Source: Planctomycetota bacterium (GTDB lineage: Bacteria; Planctomycetota; Planctomycetia; Pirellulales; PALSA-1355). From it: a stretch of 64,000 bases of DNA. The stretch covers positions 1 through 64,000 of the forward strand of contig QQVE01000054.1 of NCBI GenBank assembly GCA_003389325.1, in the 5' to 3' direction. The notes below the pieces were generated by a model. It was not told the origin of the DNA. It worked only from the letters and a program-made list of their open reading frames with translations, and did no database searches. The position numbers and the translations under genes were made by a program. Of the stretch, positions 56,961 to 64,000 are shown piece by piece (the first letter of the stretch is position 1; every line of letters starts with the position of its first letter).

Positions 56961-58985
56961 ATGCTTGCATACTTGGTGATTCGCGAAGGGTCGAAGTGGG
57001 CCGACGTATTCCGTCTCGTCCCCGGCCAGGCCGTGACGATCGGCCGCGCGCCGACCAACCAGGTGGTCATCAAGGACGAGCGCTGCAGCCGCTGCCACGC
57101 CGAAATCTTCTTTTCCGAAAGCGAGTGGATCCTCCGCGATCTCGACAGCCGCAACGGCACGGCCGTGGCCAACACCCGCGTGCGGGGCGACTACATCCTG
57201 CGAGCCGGCGATATCGTGCGGATCGGCCAGTCACAGTTGCGGTTCGTGCACGACCTGTCGAAGGCTTTCACCGAGAGCAATATCGGGCCGCTCAGCGAGA
57301 TCGACACCGTCGGTTCCGAGGTGATCAACGGCTCGCAGTCCACCGACGATTCGAGCGTGCTGTCAATTCACGAACCGTCGACCATTACGCACCGCCGGAT
57401 GCAAACGCGGTTTCTGGAGCCGCGCGAGCCGGACGACGCCAGCCTGCCGAAAGTGGGCCGCGCAGCCGCCAGCCTGTGCCGCCTGGCATTCGAGTTGGCC
57501 CAGGCTCCGGACGTCACGTCGATTGCCGATCTGGCGCTGGCCGGATTGTTTCAGGCCACGCAGGTCGATGCCGGCGCGCTGTTCGTGCTGCCGCGCAATT
57601 ACTCGGGCGAGGCAAACGTGGGGGACCTCGACATGATCGCGGCCCGTACCGACTCGTCGCTGCCGTATCATCGTGTGTCGACGGTGCTGGCCTCGACGGT
57701 GTTGCGCGAGGGCGAGGCGGTGCTCGCGCGCAACGTCATGGGCGACAGCACGTTGGGCAGCCGCGACAGCAAGGGCGTGGTCGACGCGACGAGCGTGATC
57801 TGTGCGCCGATTCGCCGCGACTCACGGTTGCTGGGTTTGCTGCACCTGTATTCGACGGACGACGAGCGCGTGCCCGATCCCGACGACCTGGAATTCACCC
57901 TGGCCGTAGCGAACACCGTGGCCGTGGCGATCGACAACCTCACCCGGCGCGACGAGCTGGCCGAAGACCTCAGCACGATTCGCGACGAAAACCTGCAATT
58001 GCGCGAACGCTTGGGCGTGCAAAGCGAGATCGTCGGATCGAGCATCGCCATGGCCAAGGTGGCCCAAGAGATCGGCCGCGCCGCACCCAGCCGCGCTACC
58101 GTGTTGATTCGCGGCGAAAGCGGCGTCGGCAAGGAGCTCGTGGCCCGGGCGGTGCACTACTCGAGTCCGCGCCGCAAGGGGCCCTTCGTGTGCGTCAACT
58201 GTGCGGCGCTGTCGCGGAGCTTGCTGGCCAGCGAGTTGTTCGGCCACGAGGAAGGCGCGTTTACCGGGGCCACGCAACGCAAGATGGGCAAGTTCGAGGC
58301 ATCGCACACCGGCACGTTGATGCTCGACGAAATCGGCGAGATGAGCCCCGCCACGCAGGCAAAGTTTTTGCGCGTGCTCGAAGGCCATCCGTTTGAGCGC
58401 GTCGGCGGCACCGAAACAATCAAGGTCGACGTTCGCGTGATCGCGGCCACGAACCGCGACCTGGAACGCGACGTGGCCGAGGGCCGCTTTCGCCGCGACT
58501 TGTATTTCCGCCTCCGCGTGCTCGAGATCTTGGTACCACCGCTGCGGAAGCGCTCCGAGGATATTCCGGAGCTGGCCCACTATTTCCTGCAGAAGTTCAA
58601 CGCCGAAACCGGCCGCAAGCTCCGCGGCTTCGCCCCCGACGCCATGGAACTGATGCGGCAGTACCGCTGGCCGGGCAATGTTCGCGAACTGAAAAACGTG
58701 GTGGAAAGGGCCGTCGTGCTGGCCCGCGGCGAGTTGATCGAGCCGGATGACTTGACACTTTCGAAACTCTCCACGGCCGGCGACACGGGCGAACACACGC
58801 CGCAGCCCGAAGCCTTCAAGCCCGCCTCGCTGGCCGAGATGGAGCGGGACCACATTCGCGCCACGCTCTCGGCGACCAACTGGAACAAGAGCCAGACGGC
58901 CGCGCTATTGGGCATCGAACGCACGACACTCGACCGCAAGATTCGCCGCTACGAGCTGATGGACGAACGCGTCAAGCGCGGCTAA
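56961..58985 (+). CDS. FHA-GAF-AAA+ sigma54-dependent transcription activator
   Basis: A 674-residue regulator. The N-terminal FHA domain (about 5-98; [26 protein letters not shown]) binds phosphothreonine peptides. A GAF domain (about 165-330) follows. The AAA+ sigma54-activating domain has Walker A GESGVGKE (385-392), GAFTGA (432-437) and a Walker [12 protein letters not shown], with the second [21 protein letters not shown] segment. The end has a Fis-type helix-turn-helix ([26 protein letters not shown]). All catalytic parts look intact. The FHA input suggests a Ser/Thr kinase such as the two in this window as its upstream signal (inference). Confidence 0.95.
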   Translation: MLAYLVIREGSKWADVFRLVPGQAVTIGRAPTNQVVIKDERCSRCHAEIFFSESEWILRDLDSRNGTAVANTRVRGDYILRAGDIVRIGQSQLRFVHDLSKAFTESNIGPLSEIDTVGSEVINGSQSTDDSSVLSIHEPSTITHRRMQTRFLEPREPDDASLPKVGRAAASLCRLAFELAQAPDVTSIADLALAGLFQATQVDAGALFVLPRNYSGEANVGDLDMIAARTDSSLPYHRVSTVLASTVLREGEAVLARNVMGDSTLGSRDSKGVVDATSVICAPIRRDSRLLGLLHLYSTDDERVPDPDDLEFTLAVANTVAVAIDNLTRRDELAEDLSTIRDENLQLRERLGVQSEIVGSSIAMAKVAQEIGRAAPSRATVLIRGESGVGKELVARAVHYSSPRRKGPFVCVNCAALSRSLLASELFGHEEGAFTGATQRKMGKFEASHTGTLMLDEIGEMSPATQAKFLRVLEGHPFERVGGTETIKVDVRVIAATNRDLERDVAEGRFRRDLYFRLRVLEILVPPLRKRSEDIPELAHYFLQKFNAETGRKLRGFAPDAMELMRQYRWPGNVRELKNVVERAVVLARGELIEPDDLTLSKLSTAGDTGEHTPQPEAFKPASLAEMERDHIRATLSATNWNKSQTAALLGIERTTLDRKIRRYELMDERVKRG

Positions 58986-59093
58986 TCGGTCGCCACGCGT
59001 TTCGCCGTCGAGTAGACTAACTCCCACCAGCGCCGCGCCTCACGCGGCGGCAGGCTCCCCAGGCGCAGCATTCTCTTTGACCAGGAACGACCC

Positions 59094-60191
59094 ATGGAAA
59101 CTCTGCGTGCAGCGGTCATCGGCAGCACCGGGCGCGGCGACTACGGGCACGGCCTCGACCTCGTGTGGAACGATCTCCCGGGCGTCGAGCTCGTGGCCGT
59201 GGCCGACGACAACAAGATGGGCCTGGCCGCCAAGGCCAAGCAACTCAAGCTCGACAAGGCCTATCCCGACTACCGGCGAATGCTCGACGAGGTGAAGCCC
59301 GATTTGGTGAGCATCGGTTGCCGCTGGCTCGACCAGCACCGCGACATGGTCGTCGAGGCCGCCCAGCGGGGCACGCACATTTATCTCGAGAAACCGCTTT
59401 GCCGCACGTTGGCCGAGGCCGACGAGATGGCCTACGCCCTGGACAAGACGCACTCCAAGCTGGTCATCGCCCACACCACGCGCCACAGCCCCAAGACGGC
59501 CCGCGTCAAGGAGATGGTTGCCGACGGCAAGCTCGGCCGCATTCTCGAGCTGCGCGGACGCGGCAAGGAAGACAAGCGCGGCGGCGGAGAAGATCTGTGG
59601 GTGCTGGGCACGCACGTGATGGACCTGATGCGCATCTTCGGCGGCGACCCGATCTGGTGCTCTGCCCAGGTCACCGCCGGTGGCCGGCCGATCACGCGCG
59701 AAGACGTGGTCGAAGGCAACGAGGGAATCGGCCCGCTGGCCGGCGACGCCGTGGCGGCCATGTACAGCATGCCGGAGAACGTGACGGCGTACTTCGGCTC
59801 GCAACGGTCGGCTGCCAAGCGTACGCGGTTTGGGCTGACGATCTACGGCACCGAGGGGGTGCTGGAAATGACCACCGGCTACCTGCCCAGCGTGCGTTTC
59901 CTGCCCGAGTCGAGTTGGTCGGCCGGGCGCACCGGGGCCAAGTGGCTCAACGTCTCGAGCAACGGCTTGAACGAAGAAGAAACGCTGTCGCGCGACGAGG
60001 ACCCCAACGGCAATCGCCCCTGCATTCTGGAGCTGTTGTCGGCGATCCGCGAGAACCGCACTCCCAGCGGCGGCATCGACGATGCCCGCAAAGCCACGGA
60101 AATGATCGTGGCCGTGTTCGAGTCGCAGCGGATCGGCGGGCGAGCGCAGTTGCCGCTGGAAAACCGCCAGAACCCGCTGACGATGCTGTAG
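59094..60191 (+). CDS. Gfo/Idh/MocA-family oxidoreductase
   Basis: A 365-residue NAD(P)-dependent sugar dehydrogenase-like protein. LRAAVIGSTGRGDYGHGLD has the Rossmann glycines. The active-site motif EKPLC (E99-K100-P101) is intact. GGGEDLWVLGTHVMDLMRIFGGDP carries the catalytic His-x-x-Asp region. No signal peptide is seen, although many planctomycete members have a Tat one. Substrate unknown. No other sugar-metabolism gene neighbours it except the second family member at 61207. Confidence 0.9.
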   Translation: METLRAAVIGSTGRGDYGHGLDLVWNDLPGVELVAVADDNKMGLAAKAKQLKLDKAYPDYRRMLDEVKPDLVSIGCRWLDQHRDMVVEAAQRGTHIYLEKPLCRTLAEADEMAYALDKTHSKLVIAHTTRHSPKTARVKEMVADGKLGRILELRGRGKEDKRGGGEDLWVLGTHVMDLMRIFGGDPIWCSAQVTAGGRPITREDVVEGNEGIGPLAGDAVAAMYSMPENVTAYFGSQRSAAKRTRFGLTIYGTEGVLEMTTGYLPSVRFLPESSWSAGRTGAKWLNVSSNGLNEEETLSRDEDPNGNRPCILELLSAIRENRTPSGGIDDARKATEMIVAVFESQRIGGRAQLPLENRQNPLTML

Positions 60192-60271
60192 GGGGTCGAA
60201 GGCGAAAGGGGGGGCTGCCCGACGCGAGATGCCGTTCCCGCGCCGAGCAGGTGATGTCGGAAAGGACCCGC

Positions 60272-60685
60272 CTATTCCACGCTGCTCAGCTTGGCAGCGG
60301 GCTCCTCGGTGGCGGCGTCGATGAAGGCTTCCACGCTACCGGTGCTTTGGGCGCCGGTGAGTTGCTTGCGCTTCCAGCCGGAATCGGTTTTGCGGTACAT
60401 CACCAACTGGGGGATCGATCCGCCTTGCATCAACTTGTTGGCCAGGGTGCGGTCTTGATCCGTGTTCACGTAGGCAAAAGCCACGTTGCTCAAACCGCCG
60501 CTGCGCTCCACCTCGGGGATCGTGGTGTACTTCATCTGCCGGCAGCCCGGGCACCAGTCGGCGCCGATTAGCACGACCAGGGGCTTTCCGGTTTCAGAAG
60601 TCTGGCGAAACGCCGTCGCGTAGTCCTGGCTGCCCGCACTCAGGGCTGCAGCCGACAGAAGCAAGTTGAGGGTCAGATGCGTCAC
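60272..60685 (-). CDS. Exported thioredoxin-like protein
   Basis: A 137-residue protein with a short N-terminal hydrophobic segment (THLTLNLLLSAAALSAGS), probably a signal peptide. The thioredoxin-like domain has DWCPGCRQMKYTTIPE (WCPGC active site) and GGSIPQLVMYRK with the cis-proline. The GTG at 60685 is chosen because GAAGGAG lies about 9 nt before it; the longer frame to 60904 lacks conserved features. It could reduce periplasmic disulfides. It is convergent with the Gfo/Idh gene. Confidence 0.83.
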   Translation of the reverse strand: MTHLTLNLLLSAAALSAGSQDYATAFRQTSETGKPLVVLIGADWCPGCRQMKYTTIPEVERSGGLSNVAFAYVNTDQDRTLANKLMQGGSIPQLVMYRKTDSGWKRKQLTGAQSTGSVEAFIDAATEEPAAKLSSVE

Positions 60686-61098
60686 CGCTTTACGCTCCTT
60701 CGATGAAAACAAAGACCTTGTCAGCCGGGCGCGCACCGTGCACGCCTCGGGGTGGCCCGGAAACTCGGACCGCGGCTTGAAAACGCATGTCGCTTGGGGC
60801 GGGAGAATCGCGAGGTGGGCCACGTCGATCGTCGGCAAGTGCGACGCAAACTGGCGGCTTCCCTTCCTCTCCTCGATGTCGCACTCGGCGACCTGTGAAT
60901 TCAAAATCGATCCACTAGTCTAGCCAGGGGGTCTATGAGTGCAAGCACTAAATAGGCAAACTTTGCCGACTCCATAGATGGGGAATCTTCGGCCCCCGGG
61001 GCAGCTGACCGAGGCGCATGCCGCTCCACACGACCGGCGCGATCCGTAAGCTCTTTTCCAGCAATGCCCTTTCGACGAGCGAAGCCCGCACGAAACAA
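60686..61098. other. Intergenic interval with no recognised gene
   Basis: About 410 bp upstream of both flanking genes (divergent). Small frames on either strand have no ribosome-binding site or coherent sequence. A cluster of restriction-site-like hexamers (EcoRI, ClaI, SpeI) occurs at 60897-60919. The promoter for the next gene begins at 61099. Confidence 0.4.
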
Positions 61099-61126
61099 TT
61101 GAGAAATCGACGTCGCTCGATATAAT
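61099..61126 (+). promoter_or_regulatory. Strong sigma70-like promoter
   Basis: TTGAGA (61099-61104, five of six) and a perfect TATAAT (61121-61126) with a 16-bp spacer, 81 nt before the ATG at 61207. One of the best promoter matches in the window. Confidence 0.65.
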
Positions 61127-61206
61127 CACGGGGCTGCGGCGCGTCCTTCTCGTCTCCCGGTGCCCCCGGGCCACGCGCTCCCCCGCGATCCTGCAAGCAA
61201 CCTCAC

Positions 61207-62220
61207 ATGAAGCTACGCGTCGGGCTGGTTGGAGTCGGCAATGCCTGGGAATACAGACATCGCCCGGCGCTGCGCGCCTCGAGCGATCGCTTCGAGGTGC
61301 GGGCCGTTTGCGAACCGGTGGCCCACCGAGCGGAAATGGCCGCCCGCGACTTCAATGCCGAAGCCGTCGACGGTTTCCGGGCCCTGGTCGAGCGCGACGA
61401 CGTCGACGTGATATTGGTGCTCTCGGGGCAATGGTACGGCGCTCTGCCGATCTTGGCCGCATGCGATGCTGGCAAGGCGGTGTATTGCGCGGCCGCTTTG
61501 GACTTCGACCCCGACCAGGCCCGGCAGATCAAACAACGCGTCGAAGCCTCGGGCGTGGCGTTCATGGCCGAGTTCCCCCGCCGGCAGGCCCCGGCAACCG
61601 TGCGTTTGAAAGAGCTGATTGCCACGCGGCTGGGAAGCCCGCGGCTGTTGTTCTGCCACCAGCGGGTGCCGACCGAACCGCACAAGGCCGACCGTACCTC
61701 GCCGGCGACGCCCGTCTCGCGGACCCACGACCTGGTCGAGCTGATCGACTGGTGCCGCTATGCCGCCGGCTGCGAGCCGACGTCCGTGCTGGGGCTGACT
61801 CATTTCGGCGACCAGGGCTCGCAGCAGATCGACTACGAGATGATGAGCCTCGACTTCGCGGACCAGCCCGGCACGCGAATCACGGCCCAAATCTCCTCGG
61901 GCCGGTATATCCCGGCCTGCTGGCCGGAAGCGGTTTCGTTTCGCCCACCGGCGGCCCTGCAAGTGGCTTGCGAGGAGGGCATCGCGTTTGTCGACTTGCC
62001 GTCGACGCTGATCTGGTTCGACCACGCGGGGCGGCACATGGAATCGCTCGATAGCGAACGGCCGGTGGGCGAGCAAATGCTCTATCAGTTCCACCGCGCG
62101 GTGACGAGCCTGGTGCGCAGCACCAGCGGGCTGGAAGACGCCTATCGGGCCATGCGGATCGTGCAACAAGCACACCGCAGCCATACCGAGGGCCGCCGCA
62201 TCGAGCTGGACTTTGCGTAG
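61207..62220 (+). CDS. Gfo/Idh/MocA-like protein lacking the EKP motif
   Basis: A 337-residue protein with the family fold: LRVGLVGVGNAWEYRHRPAL Rossmann start, DDVDVILVLSGQWYG and GKAVYC. At the position of the usual EKP it has AAA (C94-A95-A96-A97-L98), so the catalytic lysine is missing. A downstream family-like AEFPRR stretch is present. The first half resembles an NAD(P)-binding dehydrogenase, so it may bind a cofactor without catalysing oxidation, or use another residue. It is preceded by a strong promoter. Confidence 0.8.
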   Translation: MKLRVGLVGVGNAWEYRHRPALRASSDRFEVRAVCEPVAHRAEMAARDFNAEAVDGFRALVERDDVDVILVLSGQWYGALPILAACDAGKAVYCAAALDFDPDQARQIKQRVEASGVAFMAEFPRRQAPATVRLKELIATRLGSPRLLFCHQRVPTEPHKADRTSPATPVSRTHDLVELIDWCRYAAGCEPTSVLGLTHFGDQGSQQIDYEMMSLDFADQPGTRITAQISSGRYIPACWPEAVSFRPPAALQVACEEGIAFVDLPSTLIWFDHAGRHMESLDSERPVGEQMLYQFHRAVTSLVRSTSGLEDAYRAMRIVQQAHRSHTEGRRIELDFA

Positions 62221-62284
62221 CGTATCGCCAGTCGCGGTGCTCGGCAGGGCGAGCATCGCCCTGGGCGCGACGCCCTTGTGCCGT

Positions 62285-62370
62285 CGTCTCTCCTGCTCAC
62301 CGATCTCTTGCTCTGAGCGTACTCGGCGAGAGCGGTAAGAGCAGGAGATCAGGTGAGCAGGAGAGCGACG
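62285..62370. repeat. Long imperfect inverted repeat
   Basis: The arms at 62285-62314 and 62338-62370 are nearly complementary (27-28 of 30 positions with gaps): TCTCCTGCTCACC and GATCTCTTGCTCT match GGTGAGCAGGAGA and AGAGCAGGAGATC. The 23-bp centre is CGAG-rich. It lies between the Gfo/Idh gene and the convergent kinase gene, so it may terminate transcription on both sides or be a dispersed repeat. Confidence 0.75.
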
Positions 62371-62437
62371 TACGGCTGATCATCGCTGGTGCTTCGACGC
62401 TGAGCGTGCGGCTGGCTAAGCAAGCGCGCCTTCGCGC

Positions 62438-63541
62438 TTAATCGAGCTCGTCGAGCCAGAGGCGGATTTCGTTCTGATACTCGCTGGCCAGGTCGCCCTT
62501 AATGAGCTGGCGATGGAAGCTGGCCGCCCCCTCCTTCACCAGGTCGGCCGCTTCGGCCGTGGGAAAGCGGCGCATGGGGTCCGGCGCGATCAGCGTGCGG
62601 CAGAAATTCATCAGCAGCTCGTTGCACACGACTTCCTGCGGCAGGATCTGGGGCAAGCGATGCGGAAGCACGCGCTTGGCCTCGAGCAACTCGCGGAGCG
62701 TGCTGATGCCGGTAAACGGCGGGCAGCCGGATAGCATTTCGATCAGCATGTAGCCCAGGCTGGCCAGGTCGCTGCGCGGCGAGCAATCGGTTTCCTCGAG
62801 CACTTCGGGCGCCGCGTAGGCCGGCGTGCACGTGCGCTGGATTGGGGCGTTGGCCAGTTCGAAAGCCGATCCGATGTCGACGATCTTGGCGTTGCCCGTG
62901 CGCTTGAGCATGATGTTCGAGGGCTTGATATCGCCGTGCACGATCTCCTCGCGATGCAGCGCCGCTAACGCGGCCAGACACTCGCGCACGATCGAGATGG
63001 CGATGCCTGGCTTCAGGCGCGGCTGCACCGGGCCGGCCGTGACGATGACGTTGTTGAGGTACTCCCAGCGGCGATTGCTGACGTGGTTGCGGGTGCGTTC
63101 GAGCGTTTCGCGCGTCAGCAGCACGCTCAGGTCGTAGCCGTCGATCCACTCCATTTCCATAATGCGGATCCGGCTGCGCTCGACGAAATTCTGCACGTCC
63201 AGCAGGTTGTCCTGCTGAATCTGGGCCACGCGCACGGCCGTCTGGGCGATGCGCTCCATGGCTTCGTCGTAGCTGCGGGCATCGTCGTAGCGGGCCGGCG
63301 AAAAGATCTTCAGGGCGACCGGCAGCGTGAAATTGTCGGTCCCGCGCCGCTCGCTGAGATAGACCACGCCCTGGCCCCCGGCCCCCAGCCGCCGCGTGAG
63401 CCGCAAGTGTTCGGTCCGACTCAGGCGTTCGCCTTTGATGACGTCGTCGTATCGCTGCAGCAGCGCGTCGGGACAGCGAACGGCCGGCTTGCCCTCCAAG
63501 TTGAGCGTCGCGGCGCCCTGATGAAACGTTGTCGTCGGCAT
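62438..63541 (-). CDS. Protein kinase with HGD catalytic loop
   Basis: A 367-residue cytoplasmic kinase-like protein without TM helix. The glycine loop is GAGGQGVVY, K78 lies in VALK, and the catalytic loop reads VHGDIKPSN with D204 (HGD in place of HRD). The metal motif is DIG (D222) instead of DFG. YAAPEVLEETD follows, then SDLASLGYMLIEMLSG. All catalytic residues appear present, so it may be active, but without the arginine it should not need activation-loop phosphorylation. The ATG at 63541 gives MPTTTFHQG; a frame from 63580 is longer. Confidence 0.88.
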   Translation of the reverse strand: MPTTTFHQGAATLNLEGKPAVRCPDALLQRYDDVIKGERLSRTEHLRLTRRLGAGGQGVVYLSERRGTDNFTLPVALKIFSPARYDDARSYDEAMERIAQTAVRVAQIQQDNLLDVQNFVERSRIRIMEMEWIDGYDLSVLLTRETLERTRNHVSNRRWEYLNNVIVTAGPVQPRLKPGIAISIVRECLAALAALHREEIVHGDIKPSNIMLKRTGNAKIVDIGSAFELANAPIQRTCTPAYAAPEVLEETDCSPRSDLASLGYMLIEMLSGCPPFTGISTLRELLEAKRVLPHRLPQILPQEVVCNELLMNFCRTLIAPDPMRRFPTAEAADLVKEGAASFHRQLIKGDLASEYQNEIRLWLDELD

Positions 63542-63729
63542 GGCCGAGAGTCTCGCAAGAGTCGATGGTCGGGTCGGCAACTCTGGTAGGCTGCCTAATC
63601 ATAGGCGGAGACGCGTTTTGACGTCCAGACTGGTAGCATCCCCAGCCCTCCCGCAACGTGTCAGGCAGCGGCGCCATCCTCCACGCGACCGACTTGCAGG
63701 CACGAATCGGAGCGCAAATGCGATCCCGC

Positions 63730-64000
63730 TCAAACGGCTTCGCCGGCTAGAGTTGAAGCCGGAAGCCGCACGGGGAAGCCAAGCCGTTTGTCGACCAGAT
63801 TCGCCAGCGGCTCGCCCTTTAGATAGCGCGCCAGATTGGCGCAGAAGAAGTCGGTCATCTGGTCGATTCGCAAGCGACTCTGTCCGGCCACGTGCGGCGT
63901 GATGATCGTGCGCGGAGCCTCCCACAGCTTGCTCGTCGCCGGCAGCGGCTCCTGTTCGGTAACGTCGACGGCCGCACCGCCAAGGTGTCCGCTCGCGAGC
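63730..64000 (-). CDS. D-2-hydroxyacid dehydrogenase, C-terminal fragment (cut by window edge)
   Basis: The last 89 codons of a gene that continues past the window end. Reading on the minus strand: LASGHLGGAAVDVTEQEPLP, then APRTIITPHVAGQS and CANLARYLKGEPLANLVDK. This is the C-terminal portion of the NAD-binding domain of the family that reduces 2-oxoacids, with the catalytic histidine in TPHVAG and the active-site EQEPL glutamate. The stop is at 63730-63732. Substrate specificity cannot be judged from this part. Confidence 0.85.
   Translation of the reverse strand, partial: LASGHLGGAAVDVTEQEPLPATSKLWEAPRTIITPHVAGQSRLRIDQMTDFFCANLARYLKGEPLANLVDKRLGFPVRLPASTLAGEAV

Overview
The window looks like a chromosomal segment from a planctomycete, most probably Pirellulales. 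The grounds are high GC with strong third-position bias, a PEP-CTERM protein, Hanks-type kinases with TM tails, a MoxR/DUF58/BatA/VWA/DUF4175-like cluster with an NPCBM protein, and several planctomycete-style exported proteins. I see no rRNA, tRNA, CRISPR array, insertion sequence or phage gene. Assignments rest on reading motifs and family resemblance; no database search was run.

Layout. (1) 1-3.9 kb: a GGDEF diguanylate cyclase convergent with an orphan ABC-2 permease and a DUF4392 (D-glutamate cyclase-like) gene. (2) 4.1-23.6 kb: one rightward respiratory block of 16 genes, starting at a good sigma70-like promoter. It encodes a Rieske protein with a long repetitive N-terminal tail, a b6-type cytochrome b with a candidate heme c_i cysteine, a subunit IV-like protein with an extra membrane domain, a 1471-residue octaheme cytochrome with a coiled coil and a PDZ-like domain, two tandem cupredoxin-like lipoproteins, a diheme lipoprotein, a type A2-like aa3/caa3 oxidase (II, I, III, IV), heme A synthase, heme O synthase, an SCO protein, a DUF420 protein and a small CPSC protein. 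This is the most unusual system here: a quinol-to-oxygen chain whose bc complex is built from unfamiliar parts, with its oxidase and assembly factors in the same unit. (3) 23.6-27.0 kb: DUF983 protein, a 55-residue membrane protein and a secreted PQQ-propeller protein. (4) 27.1-40.4 kb: eight tightly packed genes, MoxR ATPase, DUF58, two VWA membrane proteins, a giant coiled-coil membrane protein, a small exported protein, a Tat-exported prenyltransferase/squalene-cyclase-repeat protein and an NPCBM protein.

(5) 40.4-51.5 kb: housekeeping genes: phosphoglycerate mutase (apgM type), glucose-6-phosphate isomerase, a metallo-beta-lactamase-fold hydrolase, a Rieske ferredoxin, a lipoprotein, SurE, GMP synthase with a hairpin leader, a cysteine-bearing putative outer-membrane protein, the ABC-F protein EttA and a SpoIIAA-like protein. 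(6) 51.5-64 kb: a DUF4394 PEP-CTERM protein, Nudix hydrolase, two protein kinases, an RluA-family pseudouridine synthase, Maf, an FHA-GAF-sigma54 activator, two Gfo/Idh/MocA proteins (one with EKP replaced by AAA), a thioredoxin-like protein and the C-terminal end of a D-2-hydroxyacid dehydrogenase cut by the window edge.
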